This document shows, piece by piece, positions 1-7,639 of a stretch of DNA of 64,000 nucleotides (within the stretch, counting starts at the first letter, position 1; every line of letters starts with the position of its first letter). A program made the position numbers and the translations under genes. The DNA lies in the NCBI RefSeq assembly GCF_024666525.1, contig NZ_CP088294.1:1240001-1304000 (forward strand). The letters are read 5' to 3'. This stretch comes from Pseudomonas sp. J452. GTDB lineage: Bacteria; Pseudomonadota; Gammaproteobacteria; Pseudomonadales; Pseudomonadaceae. The notes under the pieces are model-generated. The model did no database searches. It saw only the letters and a list, made by a program, of their open reading frames with translations, and had not been told where the DNA came from.

Positions 1-85
1 GGCAGCGCTCGGCGGCGCCTTCGAGGTCGCGGCGGGTGTCGGCGTCCAGTGCCTGGACCAACTGTTGTAGGTCGACGTTGATCAT
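1..85 (-). CDS. tssH: TssH (ClpV) T6SS ATPase, N-terminal fragment
   Basis: Only the first 28 codons are inside the window and the gene continues past its left edge. The visible start (MINVDLQQLVQALDAD, then TRRDLEGAAERC) matches the N-domain opening of ClpV/TssH. This AAA+ ATPase disassembles the contracted TssB-TssC sheath in the cytoplasm so that its subunits can be reused. The start ATG (85-83) has an AAGGACAG-type ribosome site just upstream, and the gene lies 11 bases after tssG on the same strand. That position, last in the tssA-B-C-E-F-G-H order, supports the call. The Walker motifs lie outside the window, so integrity cannot be judged. Confidence 0.85.
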   Translation of the reverse strand, partial: MINVDLQQLVQALDADTRRDLEGAAERC

Positions 86-96
86 TCTCTCTGTCC

Positions 97-1104
97 TTAG
101 TGAGTCATGCTGCCGATGGTGACCACACCATCGGCCTGTTCGTGGCCCAGCCAGCTGGTCCAGCCGAGGTGGCAGGGGTTGCCGGCGCCGATGCGTAGCT
201 CGCGGATTTCCTCGTGGCGCAGGGCCAGGCGGATGTCGTAGTCGAGCGGGTCGCGCAGGGTGAAGCGCACCAGCGCGCAGAGCGGCTGGTAGCCCGTGCC
301 GATCGGCAGGAATTCGTGGAAACGGGCCCAGCTGAGCTGGCGGATATGGATGCGGAACTTGCCGCCGCGGTCGCGCACCCGCTCGCCGAGCACCAGGCTT
401 TCGCCCAGCTGGCTGTTGGCCAGGCCGAGGCGGTTGCGCTGCTCGCCGATGATCTGCACCTGGCGCTCGACGCACTGCTCGATGCGCAGGTCGGTGTGCT
501 TGAAGTAGTAACGCAGCACCGACTCGACCAGTGCCGCCGAATGGGCGCGCAGGCTGAGCAGGCCGAGGTAGGGCAGCAGGCGCTTCCAGTTGAGTTCCTC
601 GGCGGCGCGGATCTGCTCGCCGCCGAGGCCGATCAGGGCGAACAGCTGGTTGGAGAACTGATCGCTGGCGCCGCGCTGGAAGCGCGCGTAGTAACGGTAC
701 TTCTGCCAGATCGGCAGGAGCAGGCGCTGCAGGCGGTTGTTGAACAGGTCGAGGAATTCGCGGGTCGGGTTGCCGTCCGGGTTGTCGCCCAGCGCCTGTT
801 CGCCATAGAAGGCCGGCAGCGGCGAACCGGCGCCGAACAGGCTGACCAGGTTGATGCGCAGCTGCGCGCGCAGCTCGCCGTGTTCTTCGAAGAACTGCAC
901 GCGATCGACATCGCTGCCGGGGAAGCCCAGGCTCGGGTTGGCCTGGAATTCCAGGCGCTCGTACAGCTGCTCCTCATCCAGTTCGGGATGGGCAGTGCGC
1001 AAGCGGTCCAGCACCAGCAGCACACCCTGGAACAGGCTGTACTCGCGGATGCCCCGGCTGAGCCGGTTCAGAGCAGGGGCTGCTGCCCCATGCGCGGCGT
1101 CCAT
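97..1104 (-). CDS. tssG: TssG, T6SS baseplate protein
   Basis: The 335-residue product matches TssG (VasB/ImpH) in length and character. TssG forms the baseplate wedge with TssF, TssE and TssK at the inner face of the cytoplasmic membrane. The N-terminal region (SLFQGVLLVLDRLRTAHPE, about residues 24-42) and the following FQANPSLGFPGSDV segment are typical of the family. The start overlaps the 3' end of tssF by 37 bases in another frame, which is usual for this pair and implies translational coupling. tssH follows 11 bases downstream. Nothing looks truncated. Confidence 0.93.
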   Translation of the reverse strand: MDAAHGAAAPALNRLSRGIREYSLFQGVLLVLDRLRTAHPELDEEQLYERLEFQANPSLGFPGSDVDRVQFFEEHGELRAQLRINLVSLFGAGSPLPAFYGEQALGDNPDGNPTREFLDLFNNRLQRLLLPIWQKYRYYARFQRGASDQFSNQLFALIGLGGEQIRAAEELNWKRLLPYLGLLSLRAHSAALVESVLRYYFKHTDLRIEQCVERQVQIIGEQRNRLGLANSQLGESLVLGERVRDRGGKFRIHIRQLSWARFHEFLPIGTGYQPLCALVRFTLRDPLDYDIRLALRHEEIRELRIGAGNPCHLGWTSWLGHEQADGVVTIGSMTH

Positions 1105-2858
1105 CGGTACACCTCTCCTTGTGTGCTGTGTACGCGCAGCTCGTGGTACGAGTTGAGGCTGGCGTAGAGGGCGAAGAATTCATTGAGCACCGAGGCGAAC
1201 AGGAACAGATCCCCTTCGCCCAGGTAACCGTCCGGGTTCATGTTCAGTTCGGTACGCACACCGCGCACCGGCAGGCCGCGATGCAGGCGGTCGACGTGCT
1301 GGTGGCTGATCGACTGCAGGCCGCCGAGCAGGCGTTTGCTGACCTTTTCCGCGTGCTGGTCGTAGTAGCGCGGCAGGTCGTAGGTTTCGAGGATCACCTT
1401 GAGCGCCTGCACATCGGCCAGCGACAGGTAGTTCAGCGACATGTTGCTGATCAGCTTCCACAGGTAGTCGCGGTGCAGCGGCGGTGCGTAGCTCGGCGTC
1501 ACCGCGCTGATGTTGCGGAAGGTGAGGAACTCCGGGGTGTCTTCGCTGGGCAGGCAGATATCGCCCAGGCCCAGCTGGCGTGGCAGGTTCTGGTTGGTGC
1601 AGGTCAGCTCGATGGACAGGGTTTCCTGCTGATCCTGCTGGCGCATGCCGAAGCTGAGCCAGGTCTCCAGGCCGTCGCCGAGCATCGAGGGCTGCTGGCG
1701 CACGCTGTAGTGCGGACGGGCCTTGGGCACGTCGAAGCTGGCGTCGTGCTCGAACGACTCGAATGGCACGTATTCCTCGTAGCCCATGCCGCCGGGCTTC
1801 CAGCCGGTCACCCGGTCCACCGAGAACACCGCGCAGTGGCGCGTCTCGAATTCGGCCGGCAGCAGCAGGTACTGGTCCTGCTTGCCGTCCAGGCGGATCG
1901 GGATGGCGTCGTGGGCGAACAGGTTGACCACCGGCGTGCAGTACAAACGCACGTTGTCCAGGGTCGGGCGGATGCGCTGCAGGCCGGTCTTCTGGATATC
2001 GAAGCGCAGCTCCAGGCCGCGGGCACGTTCCAGCAGCTCGGCCGGCTGGCGCTTGAGCAGCTCGAGGCCCTTGAGCTCGACGAAGAGGAACTTGTCCTGG
2101 AAGGCGAAGTATTCCTGCAGGTGGCGGTAGCCGCGGAAGGTGTTCAGCGGGTAGGGCACCAGCGCTTCGTCTTCGGCGAAGCCCACTGCCTCGACTTTGT
2201 CGGCACCCAGGGCGAAGCCCGGCAGCGGCTGATCGTAGGCATCCTTGAGCGGCTTGCCCTCGCCATCCAGCAACACCAGCTGGATGCCGCCGAGGTGGCG
2301 CAGCAGGCCGAGGTAGAGCAGCTGGCTGATGTAGCGCTCGCCGGCCAGGTGCAGGCGCAGTTTGCTCAGTTCGACTTCACCGAGGTGGCCATCGGCGCTC
2401 ATGCCCAGGCGCAGGCTGAGCAGCGCGCCGTCGCCCTTCACCGAGTAGTCCAGGCCGTTCAGCGCCAGCGGCAGCACCTCGCAGGCGAAGGCGGTGCGGA
2501 AGCGACAGGTCACGCCTTCGATGGCCTTGGCTTCCACCGGCGTATGCCGCGGTACCGCCAGGGCCGGACCGGGGCGCTTGAGCGGGTCGAACTGCAGCAT
2601 GCTGAAGGCCGGCAGCGGGCGCATGTAGTTCGGCCACAGCAGGTGCATCAGCGAATGGGTCAGCTCCGGCAGCTCGTCGTCGAGCTTCTGCCGCAGGCGT
2701 CCGGTGAGAAAGGCGAAACCCTCGAGCAGCCGCTCGACATCCGGGTCGCGCCCGGCCTGGCCGAGAAACGGCGCCAGCGCCGGGCTGCGCTCGGCAAAGC
2801 GCTTGCCGAGCTGGCGCAGGGCAGTGAGTTCGCTCTGGTAGTGGTGGTTGAAGGACAT
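1068..2858 (-). CDS. tssF: TssF, T6SS baseplate protein
   Basis: This 596-residue protein is TssF (VasA/ImpG), the large baseplate wedge subunit that partners with TssG. It opens MSFNHHYQSELTALRQLGKR and continues with FAERSPALAPFLGQAGRDPD and a DPDVERLLEGFAFLTGRLRQ segment, all characteristic of TssF. The frame is open further upstream, but that extension is not TssF-like; the ATG at 2858 begins the conserved sequence. The start codon shares one base with the stop of the upstream lipoprotein gene (TAATG), so translation of the structural gene is coupled to the inserted effector cassette. Confidence 0.94.
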   Translation of the reverse strand: MSFNHHYQSELTALRQLGKRFAERSPALAPFLGQAGRDPDVERLLEGFAFLTGRLRQKLDDELPELTHSLMHLLWPNYMRPLPAFSMLQFDPLKRPGPALAVPRHTPVEAKAIEGVTCRFRTAFACEVLPLALNGLDYSVKGDGALLSLRLGMSADGHLGEVELSKLRLHLAGERYISQLLYLGLLRHLGGIQLVLLDGEGKPLKDAYDQPLPGFALGADKVEAVGFAEDEALVPYPLNTFRGYRHLQEYFAFQDKFLFVELKGLELLKRQPAELLERARGLELRFDIQKTGLQRIRPTLDNVRLYCTPVVNLFAHDAIPIRLDGKQDQYLLLPAEFETRHCAVFSVDRVTGWKPGGMGYEEYVPFESFEHDASFDVPKARPHYSVRQQPSMLGDGLETWLSFGMRQQDQQETLSIELTCTNQNLPRQLGLGDICLPSEDTPEFLTFRNISAVTPSYAPPLHRDYLWKLISNMSLNYLSLADVQALKVILETYDLPRYYDQHAEKVSKRLLGGLQSISHQHVDRLHRGLPVRGVRTELNMNPDGYLGEGDLFLFASVLNEFFALYASLNSYHELRVHSTQGEVYRWTPRMGQQPLL

Positions 2859-3331
2859 TAGTTGACGGTCTCCGTGGCTGATTCGAGGCAGCTCCAGAAA
2901 TCCTCTACGGCCTCTTCTTCGGAGATGGCGATGTGTTCCGGTTGCAGCATCAGTCGCGGTAGCTGTATCGGCCCAGATGAGCACCAAAAGGGGCTCATCC
3001 ACGTGCAATGGCGGGAGTGATAACCGGGAGCGCTGACCGACAGCGTGGCCCCGCAAGGCGGCCCATCGGCCAGCAGGGCGAACAGGCGATAGTCGCGGTG
3101 TTCGGCGAAGGCGAAACGGCCTTCGGCATCGCTGACGGTGTCATAGGCCCAGGATTCGTCGCTGTGGATATCCAGCTCGACCTTGGCGCCCGCCACTGCC
3201 TGCCCTGTTTCGGCAGACAGCACGCGACCCTCGATGGCCGGGTTGCGGGTTACCGAGTGCGGGTAGGGCACGCAGGCGCTAAGACTCGATAGCGCCATGC
3301 ACAGATAGGCAGCTTTTATGGTCATGGACAA
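2858..3331 (-). CDS. Lipoprotein with carboxypeptidase-regulatory-like fold; candidate T6SS immunity or accessory protein
   Basis: The product has 157 residues. Its N-terminus carries a lipoprotein signal ending in LSAC (Cys20), so it is probably anchored in the periplasm. The segment IEGRVLSAETGQAVAGAKVE, followed by DAEGRFAF, is the usual opening of a carboxypeptidase-regulatory-like (transthyretin-type) beta-sandwich. Several Cys residues near the C-terminal part could form disulfides. The start overlaps the preceding lipoprotein gene by 10 bases and its stop overlaps the tssF start. Its place just after a PAAR effector and another lipoprotein suggests immunity or effector-accessory function. 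That is inference from position only. Its GC content resembles the T6SS genes more than the AT-rich lipoprotein upstream. Confidence 0.7.
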   Translation of the reverse strand: MSMTIKAAYLCMALSSLSACVPYPHSVTRNPAIEGRVLSAETGQAVAGAKVELDIHSDESWAYDTVSDAEGRFAFAEHRDYRLFALLADGPPCGATLSVSAPGYHSRHCTWMSPFWCSSGPIQLPRLMLQPEHIAISEEEAVEDFWSCLESATETVN

Positions 3332-3708
3332 AGTTGATCGGAGGATACCTTCCAGATATCGACGGTGTTGCCGGGGTCACCAATCGTTGTTTCTTTCAGA
3401 TGGCTGAGGAAGTTAGTTTTATCTAGTACGATTTTCCGTTGATTGGCGGATAGTTGAAGTTGGTAAGTGTCGGGAAATCCATTTTTCAGTTCATCGCTGA
3501 AAGATACATAAGACAGTATTTCGATGGATTCGCCTGGTTGCAGCGTTTTAACAAGGTGCAGAGGCTTCTTGGCGTTTGAGTATTCGTTGACGTCAATATC
3601 AACTGAATATGTGCACGCGTTGTGAAAGTCCACGATATACACATACTTGCTTTGGGCTGTGCAGCCGGCCAGAAGCATGGCTCCGAAAATGCCTAATGCT
3701 TTAGTCAT
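3322..3708 (-). CDS. Small lipoprotein, probable immunity protein to the adjacent PAAR-metallopeptidase
   Basis: This 128-residue protein starts with a short lipoprotein signal (MTKALGIFGAMLLAGC; lipobox LAGC, Cys16), which predicts a lipid-anchored periplasmic protein. The rest (TYSVDIDVNEYSNAKKPLHL and onwards) matches no family I recognise. The ATG overlaps the last 8 bases of the effector gene in another frame, the tight coupling typical of effector-immunity pairs. The gene is clearly AT-richer than the tss genes and matches the AT-rich 3' part of the effector, so the two were probably acquired together. A periplasmic lipoprotein would protect against a toxin acting in the periplasm. The immunity role is inferred. 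Confidence 0.7.
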   Translation of the reverse strand: MTKALGIFGAMLLAGCTAQSKYVYIVDFHNACTYSVDIDVNEYSNAKKPLHLVKTLQPGESIEILSYVSFSDELKNGFPDTYQLQLSANQRKIVLDKTNFLSHLKETTIGDPGNTVDIWKVSSDQLCP

Positions 3709-5164
3709 GGAACTGCACCCTAGTTAGCCAAAGCAGGCCTTTTACGTCCTGTTCGGAGATAGATGATCGATCCCAGAAGTCTAGCCAGGCGGATTCGCCA
3801 CTCGGGGGTTCCGTGAAGTAATGCATTACATCCAATTCTCCGGTATCTGGAATGTAGTTATTGTCTTTTCTTCTTTGAGTGAGAACTGTGGAAGTATCCT
3901 TATGGCTCCATGAATAGTGGGGAATAAGGCCTCCATCACCATAGTCATTAAGAACTAGGTGGCCGAATTCATGGGCTGAGGTGTGCATAAATTCTTCGTC
4001 AGAGAAAATCGCTGGGTATCTGCGTACTGACCAATATCCAGAGTTATGGTGAATGACTCTGAAGCCTCCCAGGCTGGTTGACCTGCCGCCATCCACGGTT
4101 AAATTCTCGGTAAGCGGGAAATTCTTAGCACAAGGTTTTGCATTGATGTCGGCCTTTACTGTGAAGAGGTAAAGCCCCTTACTGCTATTGATACCGTTGG
4201 CGATACCCTGTGTTCGCGTAGCGTTGCGTGACCAGTAATACTCAATGCCTCTTTTAGCCTGAGTCTCTAATGCTGCATATGTCAGCGGTGTGAGATTGCT
4301 GTTTTGACCTTTGATACGGCCATCGGAAAAGCTCGGCCGTACAGTGACTTCGACCGTTTTGGCATTGCGATCAATCTGCGCATCGACCCAATCCACTTCC
4401 TTGCTTTCATTGACCAATGGCAGCTCGACGATCTGCTGCAGGCCGCCCTTGACCGCTGTCAGGCGCACCTTGAGCGCGGCGCTTTTGAGCACCTTGGTAT
4501 CGAGGACACCGGTCAGGCTGTAACCGTCCCATTGCCACGTGTGTTCGCCGGTGGGCAGCAGCTTGGCGGTATCGGCTGCGGCATAGATCAGCGTGCTGCC
4601 ATCCAGCACTTCCAGGGTCAGGCTATCGGCGGGCTGTTCGCGGTTGCTGACCAGGAAATCGATGGTTTCCAGGTTCTTCGTGGTACCGCTGGCCAGTTCG
4701 GCGTAGTCGGGGATTTCCAGTGGGGTCAGGATGCGATTGCCGCCGGATTTCAGCTCCAGCCGGTAATCCAGTGTTTCGCTCTTCTGTTCCGCGGCCTCAG
4801 CGCTCGGAATCAGTGCGTCGACCACGGCGGCCACGGCACTGGCGATAAAAGACACCGGCTCGACCGGGCCGATGGTCGCGCCGCCGCCGCTGGTGCCGAT
4901 AATCACCGTCCCCGACCCCGCCACCACCACATTGCCGTGGCTACCCACGGTGCCGATGGTGGTCGCCGGTTTGCCGTTGATCAGCACGTTGGGGATCACA
5001 TTGCCGACCAGCGCGCCGCCGCAGGCCGAGGCATCACCCATGCGCGCGGCCGGTTTGCTGTCGAACAGCACGTCGGGCGAGCCGGCGGCGATCGGGTTGC
5101 TGCCGTGGCCCGGGACTGGGCAGGCAGTGGGGTCGCCCAGGCGGGCGGCGGGTTTACCGGACAT
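3701..5164 (-). CDS. PAAR-domain T6SS effector with C-terminal HExxH metallopeptidase-like domain
   Basis: The 487-residue protein begins with a PAAR domain (about residues 1-100) showing repeated KPAAR/KPATT motifs (MSGKPAARLGD, DSKPAARMGD, INGKPATTIG). PAAR proteins sharpen the VgrG spike tip and carry toxin cargo. A GC-rich linker of about 180 residues follows. From about residue 285 the DNA becomes AT-richer and encodes a C-terminal domain with HEFGH (H398, E399, H402), a zincin-type HExxH motif, followed by LNDYGDGG and, further on, DVMHYF, which could act as a Met-turn. The likely role is a secreted metallopeptidase-like toxin delivered by this T6SS. It lies between tssE and tssF, 23 bases after tssE, and overlaps a lipoprotein gene. 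The substrate is unknown. Confidence 0.82.
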   Translation of the reverse strand: MSGKPAARLGDPTACPVPGHGSNPIAAGSPDVLFDSKPAARMGDASACGGALVGNVIPNVLINGKPATTIGTVGSHGNVVVAGSGTVIIGTSGGGATIGPVEPVSFIASAVAAVVDALIPSAEAAEQKSETLDYRLELKSGGNRILTPLEIPDYAELASGTTKNLETIDFLVSNREQPADSLTLEVLDGSTLIYAAADTAKLLPTGEHTWQWDGYSLTGVLDTKVLKSAALKVRLTAVKGGLQQIVELPLVNESKEVDWVDAQIDRNAKTVEVTVRPSFSDGRIKGQNSNLTPLTYAALETQAKRGIEYYWSRNATRTQGIANGINSSKGLYLFTVKADINAKPCAKNFPLTENLTVDGGRSTSLGGFRVIHHNSGYWSVRRYPAIFSDEEFMHTSAHEFGHLVLNDYGDGGLIPHYSWSHKDTSTVLTQRRKDNNYIPDTGELDVMHYFTEPPSGESAWLDFWDRSSISEQDVKGLLWLTRVQFHD

Positions 5165-5187
5165 CCATGCTCTCCTATAACAGGCCC

Positions 5188-5592
5188 TTACCTGACCTTC
5201 ACTTGCCCGCTGCCATCCAGCTGCGCGGCAAAACTTACGGGGCGTTTGACGCCGTCGATCTCCAGCTGGCCTTCGATGGCGAAGGCCAGGCTTAGCGGAT
5301 CGTGGTCGCGGGGCAGTGACACCACGCGCACCTGGGTCAAGCGCGGTTCGTACGCTTCGATAAAGCGTTCGATGGCGATACGCGCCTGTTGCAAGGCATC
5401 GTGCAGCGACAGGCGCATATCGTTGAGATCGGGCAACCCGTAGTCGGGCAGCGTTTGCACGCTGCCCGCCCGGGTGCTGAGCATCTTCGCCAGGTGGGCA
5501 GCCACCGAGGCCATGGCGGACACCTCATGGCTCCAGCCGGCGCGTTTGCCGGCTTCGCCACCCAGGCGCTCGAACAGGCTGCCGTACGACAT
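5188..5592 (-). CDS. tssE: TssE, gp25-like T6SS baseplate protein
   Basis: The 134-residue product has the size and pattern of TssE, the gp25/lysozyme-like baseplate component that starts sheath polymerisation. The segment SVQTLPDYGLPDLNDMRLSL is the conserved gp25 signature region, and the YEPRLTQVRV segment near the C-terminal half is also typical. It begins MSYGSLFERLGGEAG, and the start is 6 bases after the tssC stop, so it is cotranscribed with tssA-B-C. In a standard HSI-2-like cluster tssF would follow directly; here the PAAR effector cassette intervenes. Confidence 0.93.
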   Translation of the reverse strand: MSYGSLFERLGGEAGKRAGWSHEVSAMASVAAHLAKMLSTRAGSVQTLPDYGLPDLNDMRLSLHDALQQARIAIERFIEAYEPRLTQVRVVSLPRDHDPLSLAFAIEGQLEIDGVKRPVSFAAQLDGSGQVKVR

Positions 5593-5598
5593 GGCGAG

Positions 5599-7074
5599 TT
5601 ATTCCTTGTCCAGCTTGCCGACCAAGGACAGGGTGAAATCAGCACCCATGTACTTGAAGTGCGGACGCACGTTGAGGCTGACGCGGTACCAGCCCGGCTC
5701 ACCATCGACGTCGCTGACGATCACTTGCGCGGCGCGCAGCGGACGGCGGCTACGCACTTCCGAGCTGGGGTTTTCCTGGTCGGCGACGAACTGGCGGATC
5801 CACTTGTTCAGCTCCAGCTCCAGGTCGGTGCGCTCTTTCCACGCGCCGATCTGCTCGCGCTGCAGCACTTTCAGGTAGTGCGCCAGGCGGTTGACGATGA
5901 ACAGGTAGGGCAGCTGGGTGCCGAGCTTGTAGTTCAGCTCGGCGGTCTTGCCTTCCTCGCTGATGCCGAAGAACTTCGGCTTCTGGGTGGAGTTGGCGGA
6001 GAAGAACGCGGCGTTGTCGCTGCCCTTGCGCATGGTCAGGGCGATAAAGCCTTCCTCGGCCAGCTCGTACTCGCGGCGGTCGGAGACCAGCACTTCGGTA
6101 GGGATCTTGGTCTCGATCTCGCCCATGCTCTCGAAGTGGTGCAGCGGCAGGTCTTCCACCGCGCCACCGCTCTGCGGGCCGATGATGTTCGGGCACCAGC
6201 GGAACTTGGCGAAGCTGTCGGTCAGCTTGGAGGCGAAGGTGTAGGCGGTGTTGCCCCACAGGTAGTGCTCGTGGTCGCCGGCGACGTTCTCCTTGTAGAC
6301 GAAGCTCTTCACCGGGTTCTCTTCCGGATCGTAGGGGTTGCGCAGCAGGAAGCGCGGCAGGGTCAGGCCGACATAGCGGGCGTCTTCGCGCTCGCGGAAG
6401 CTCTGCCACTTGGCGAACTGCGGGCCCTCGAAGTGATCCTTGAGGTCCTTGAGGTTGGGCAGGCCGGTGAAGCTCTCCAGGCCGAAAAACTTCGGGCCGG
6501 CAGCGGCGATAAACGGCGCGTGGGCCATGCAGGCCACCGAGGCGACGTGCTGCATGCACTTGATGTCCGGCGAGCTGGGGTCGAAGAAGTAGTTGGCGAC
6601 GATGGCGCCGACCGGCTGGCCGCCGAACTGGCCGTACTCGGCGGTGTAGATGTGCTTGTACAGGCCGGACTGGGTGATTTCCGGGCTGTCCTCGAAGTCG
6701 TCCAGCAGGTCCTGCTTGGAGGCGTTGAGGATTTCCAGCTTGGTGTTCTCGCGGAAGTTGGTGCGATCGACCAGCAGCTTGAGGCCGCGCCAGGACGATT
6801 CCAGGGCCTGGAAATCGGCGTGGTGGAGGATCTCGTCCATCTGCCGGCTGAGCTTGGCGTCGATCTCCGCGATCATGCGGTCGACCATGGCCTTCTTCAC
6901 CGGCTCGTTCTGGTTGTGCGGTTTCAGCAGCTCTTCGATAAAGGCCGACACGCCGCGCTTGGCGATGTCATAGGCCTCGTCGTCCGGGGTCAGCCGGGTT
7001 TCCGCGATGATGCGGTCGAGAATGCCGGCTTCGGCGACATTCCGGGTGGTTTCCACTACTGCGCTGGTGCTCAT
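5599..7074 (-). CDS. tssC: TssC, T6SS contractile sheath large subunit
   Basis: The 491-residue protein is TssC (VipB), the large subunit of the cytoplasmic contractile sheath that forms helical heterodimers with TssB around the Hcp tube. The central LESSWRGLKLLVDRTNFREN and GQFGGQPVGAIVANYFFD segments and the C-terminal WYRVSLNVRPHFKYMGADFT are strongly conserved in this family. The gene starts 23 bases after tssB. Length is normal and no key region appears missing. Confidence 0.96.
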   Translation of the reverse strand: MSTSAVVETTRNVAEAGILDRIIAETRLTPDDEAYDIAKRGVSAFIEELLKPHNQNEPVKKAMVDRMIAEIDAKLSRQMDEILHHADFQALESSWRGLKLLVDRTNFRENTKLEILNASKQDLLDDFEDSPEITQSGLYKHIYTAEYGQFGGQPVGAIVANYFFDPSSPDIKCMQHVASVACMAHAPFIAAAGPKFFGLESFTGLPNLKDLKDHFEGPQFAKWQSFREREDARYVGLTLPRFLLRNPYDPEENPVKSFVYKENVAGDHEHYLWGNTAYTFASKLTDSFAKFRWCPNIIGPQSGGAVEDLPLHHFESMGEIETKIPTEVLVSDRREYELAEEGFIALTMRKGSDNAAFFSANSTQKPKFFGISEEGKTAELNYKLGTQLPYLFIVNRLAHYLKVLQREQIGAWKERTDLELELNKWIRQFVADQENPSSEVRSRRPLRAAQVIVSDVDGEPGWYRVSLNVRPHFKYMGADFTLSLVGKLDKE

Positions 7075-7097
7075 GCTCGGGCTTCCTTGTCGAGGGT

Positions 7098-7595
7098 TCA
7101 GGCGTCTTGCTGGGTCAGGCCCAGTTCGCCCAGTACGCGGTCACGGGAGTCGTCGTCGGCGAGCACGCTTTCGATCGCCTTGCGGAAGGCCGGGGCGTTG
7201 CCCAGCGGACCTTTCAGGGCGACCAGGGCGTCGCGCAGTTCCATCAGCTTCTTCAGCTCGGGAACCTGGTCGACCACGGCGGCGGGGTTGAAGTCCTTCA
7301 TCGAGTTGATGCGCAGCTGCACCGGCAACTCGTCGGCGCCCTGCTCATCCTGCAGGCGGTTGGGCACGTTGAAGGTCAGGTTGAGTTCCTGCTTGCCGAG
7401 CACTTCGTCGAAGTTGTTCTTGTCGATGCTGATCGGCTTGCGGTCTTCGATCTTGCGATCGTCGGCGCGCTGGGTGAAATCGCCCAGTACCATCAGTTTG
7501 AGTGGCAGTTCGATCTCTTCCTGGGCGCCGCCGGTGGCGGGCTTGAACGTGACGTTGATGCGTTCCTTGGGGGCTACCGAGCCTTCTTTGGCCAT
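7098..7595 (-). CDS. tssB: TssB, T6SS contractile sheath small subunit
   Basis: This 165-residue protein is TssB (VipA), the small sheath subunit. The opening MAKEGSVAPKERINVTFKPA, with GAQEEIELPLKLMVLGDFT and a DDRKIEDRKPISIDKNNFDEV region, is diagnostic. The C-terminal helix normally inserts into TssC. The gene is 44 bases downstream of tssA and has a GGAGAAC-type ribosome site. Its place at the head of the sheath genes fits the usual operon. Confidence 0.96.
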   Translation of the reverse strand: MAKEGSVAPKERINVTFKPATGGAQEEIELPLKLMVLGDFTQRADDRKIEDRKPISIDKNNFDEVLGKQELNLTFNVPNRLQDEQGADELPVQLRINSMKDFNPAAVVDQVPELKKLMELRDALVALKGPLGNAPAFRKAIESVLADDDSRDRVLGELGLTQQDA

Positions 7596-7639
7596 GGCTG
7601 TTCTCCTTTACGTTTTCGGTATGTACGGGCCTTGCGGCC

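Noticed and set aside
1119..2861. Long open frame opposite tssF (and similar ones at 5389-7938, 43068-45110, 7667-9220)
   Set aside because: They are antisense shadows of well-identified genes in GC-rich DNA; composition is Ala/Gln/Val-rich without domain signatures.
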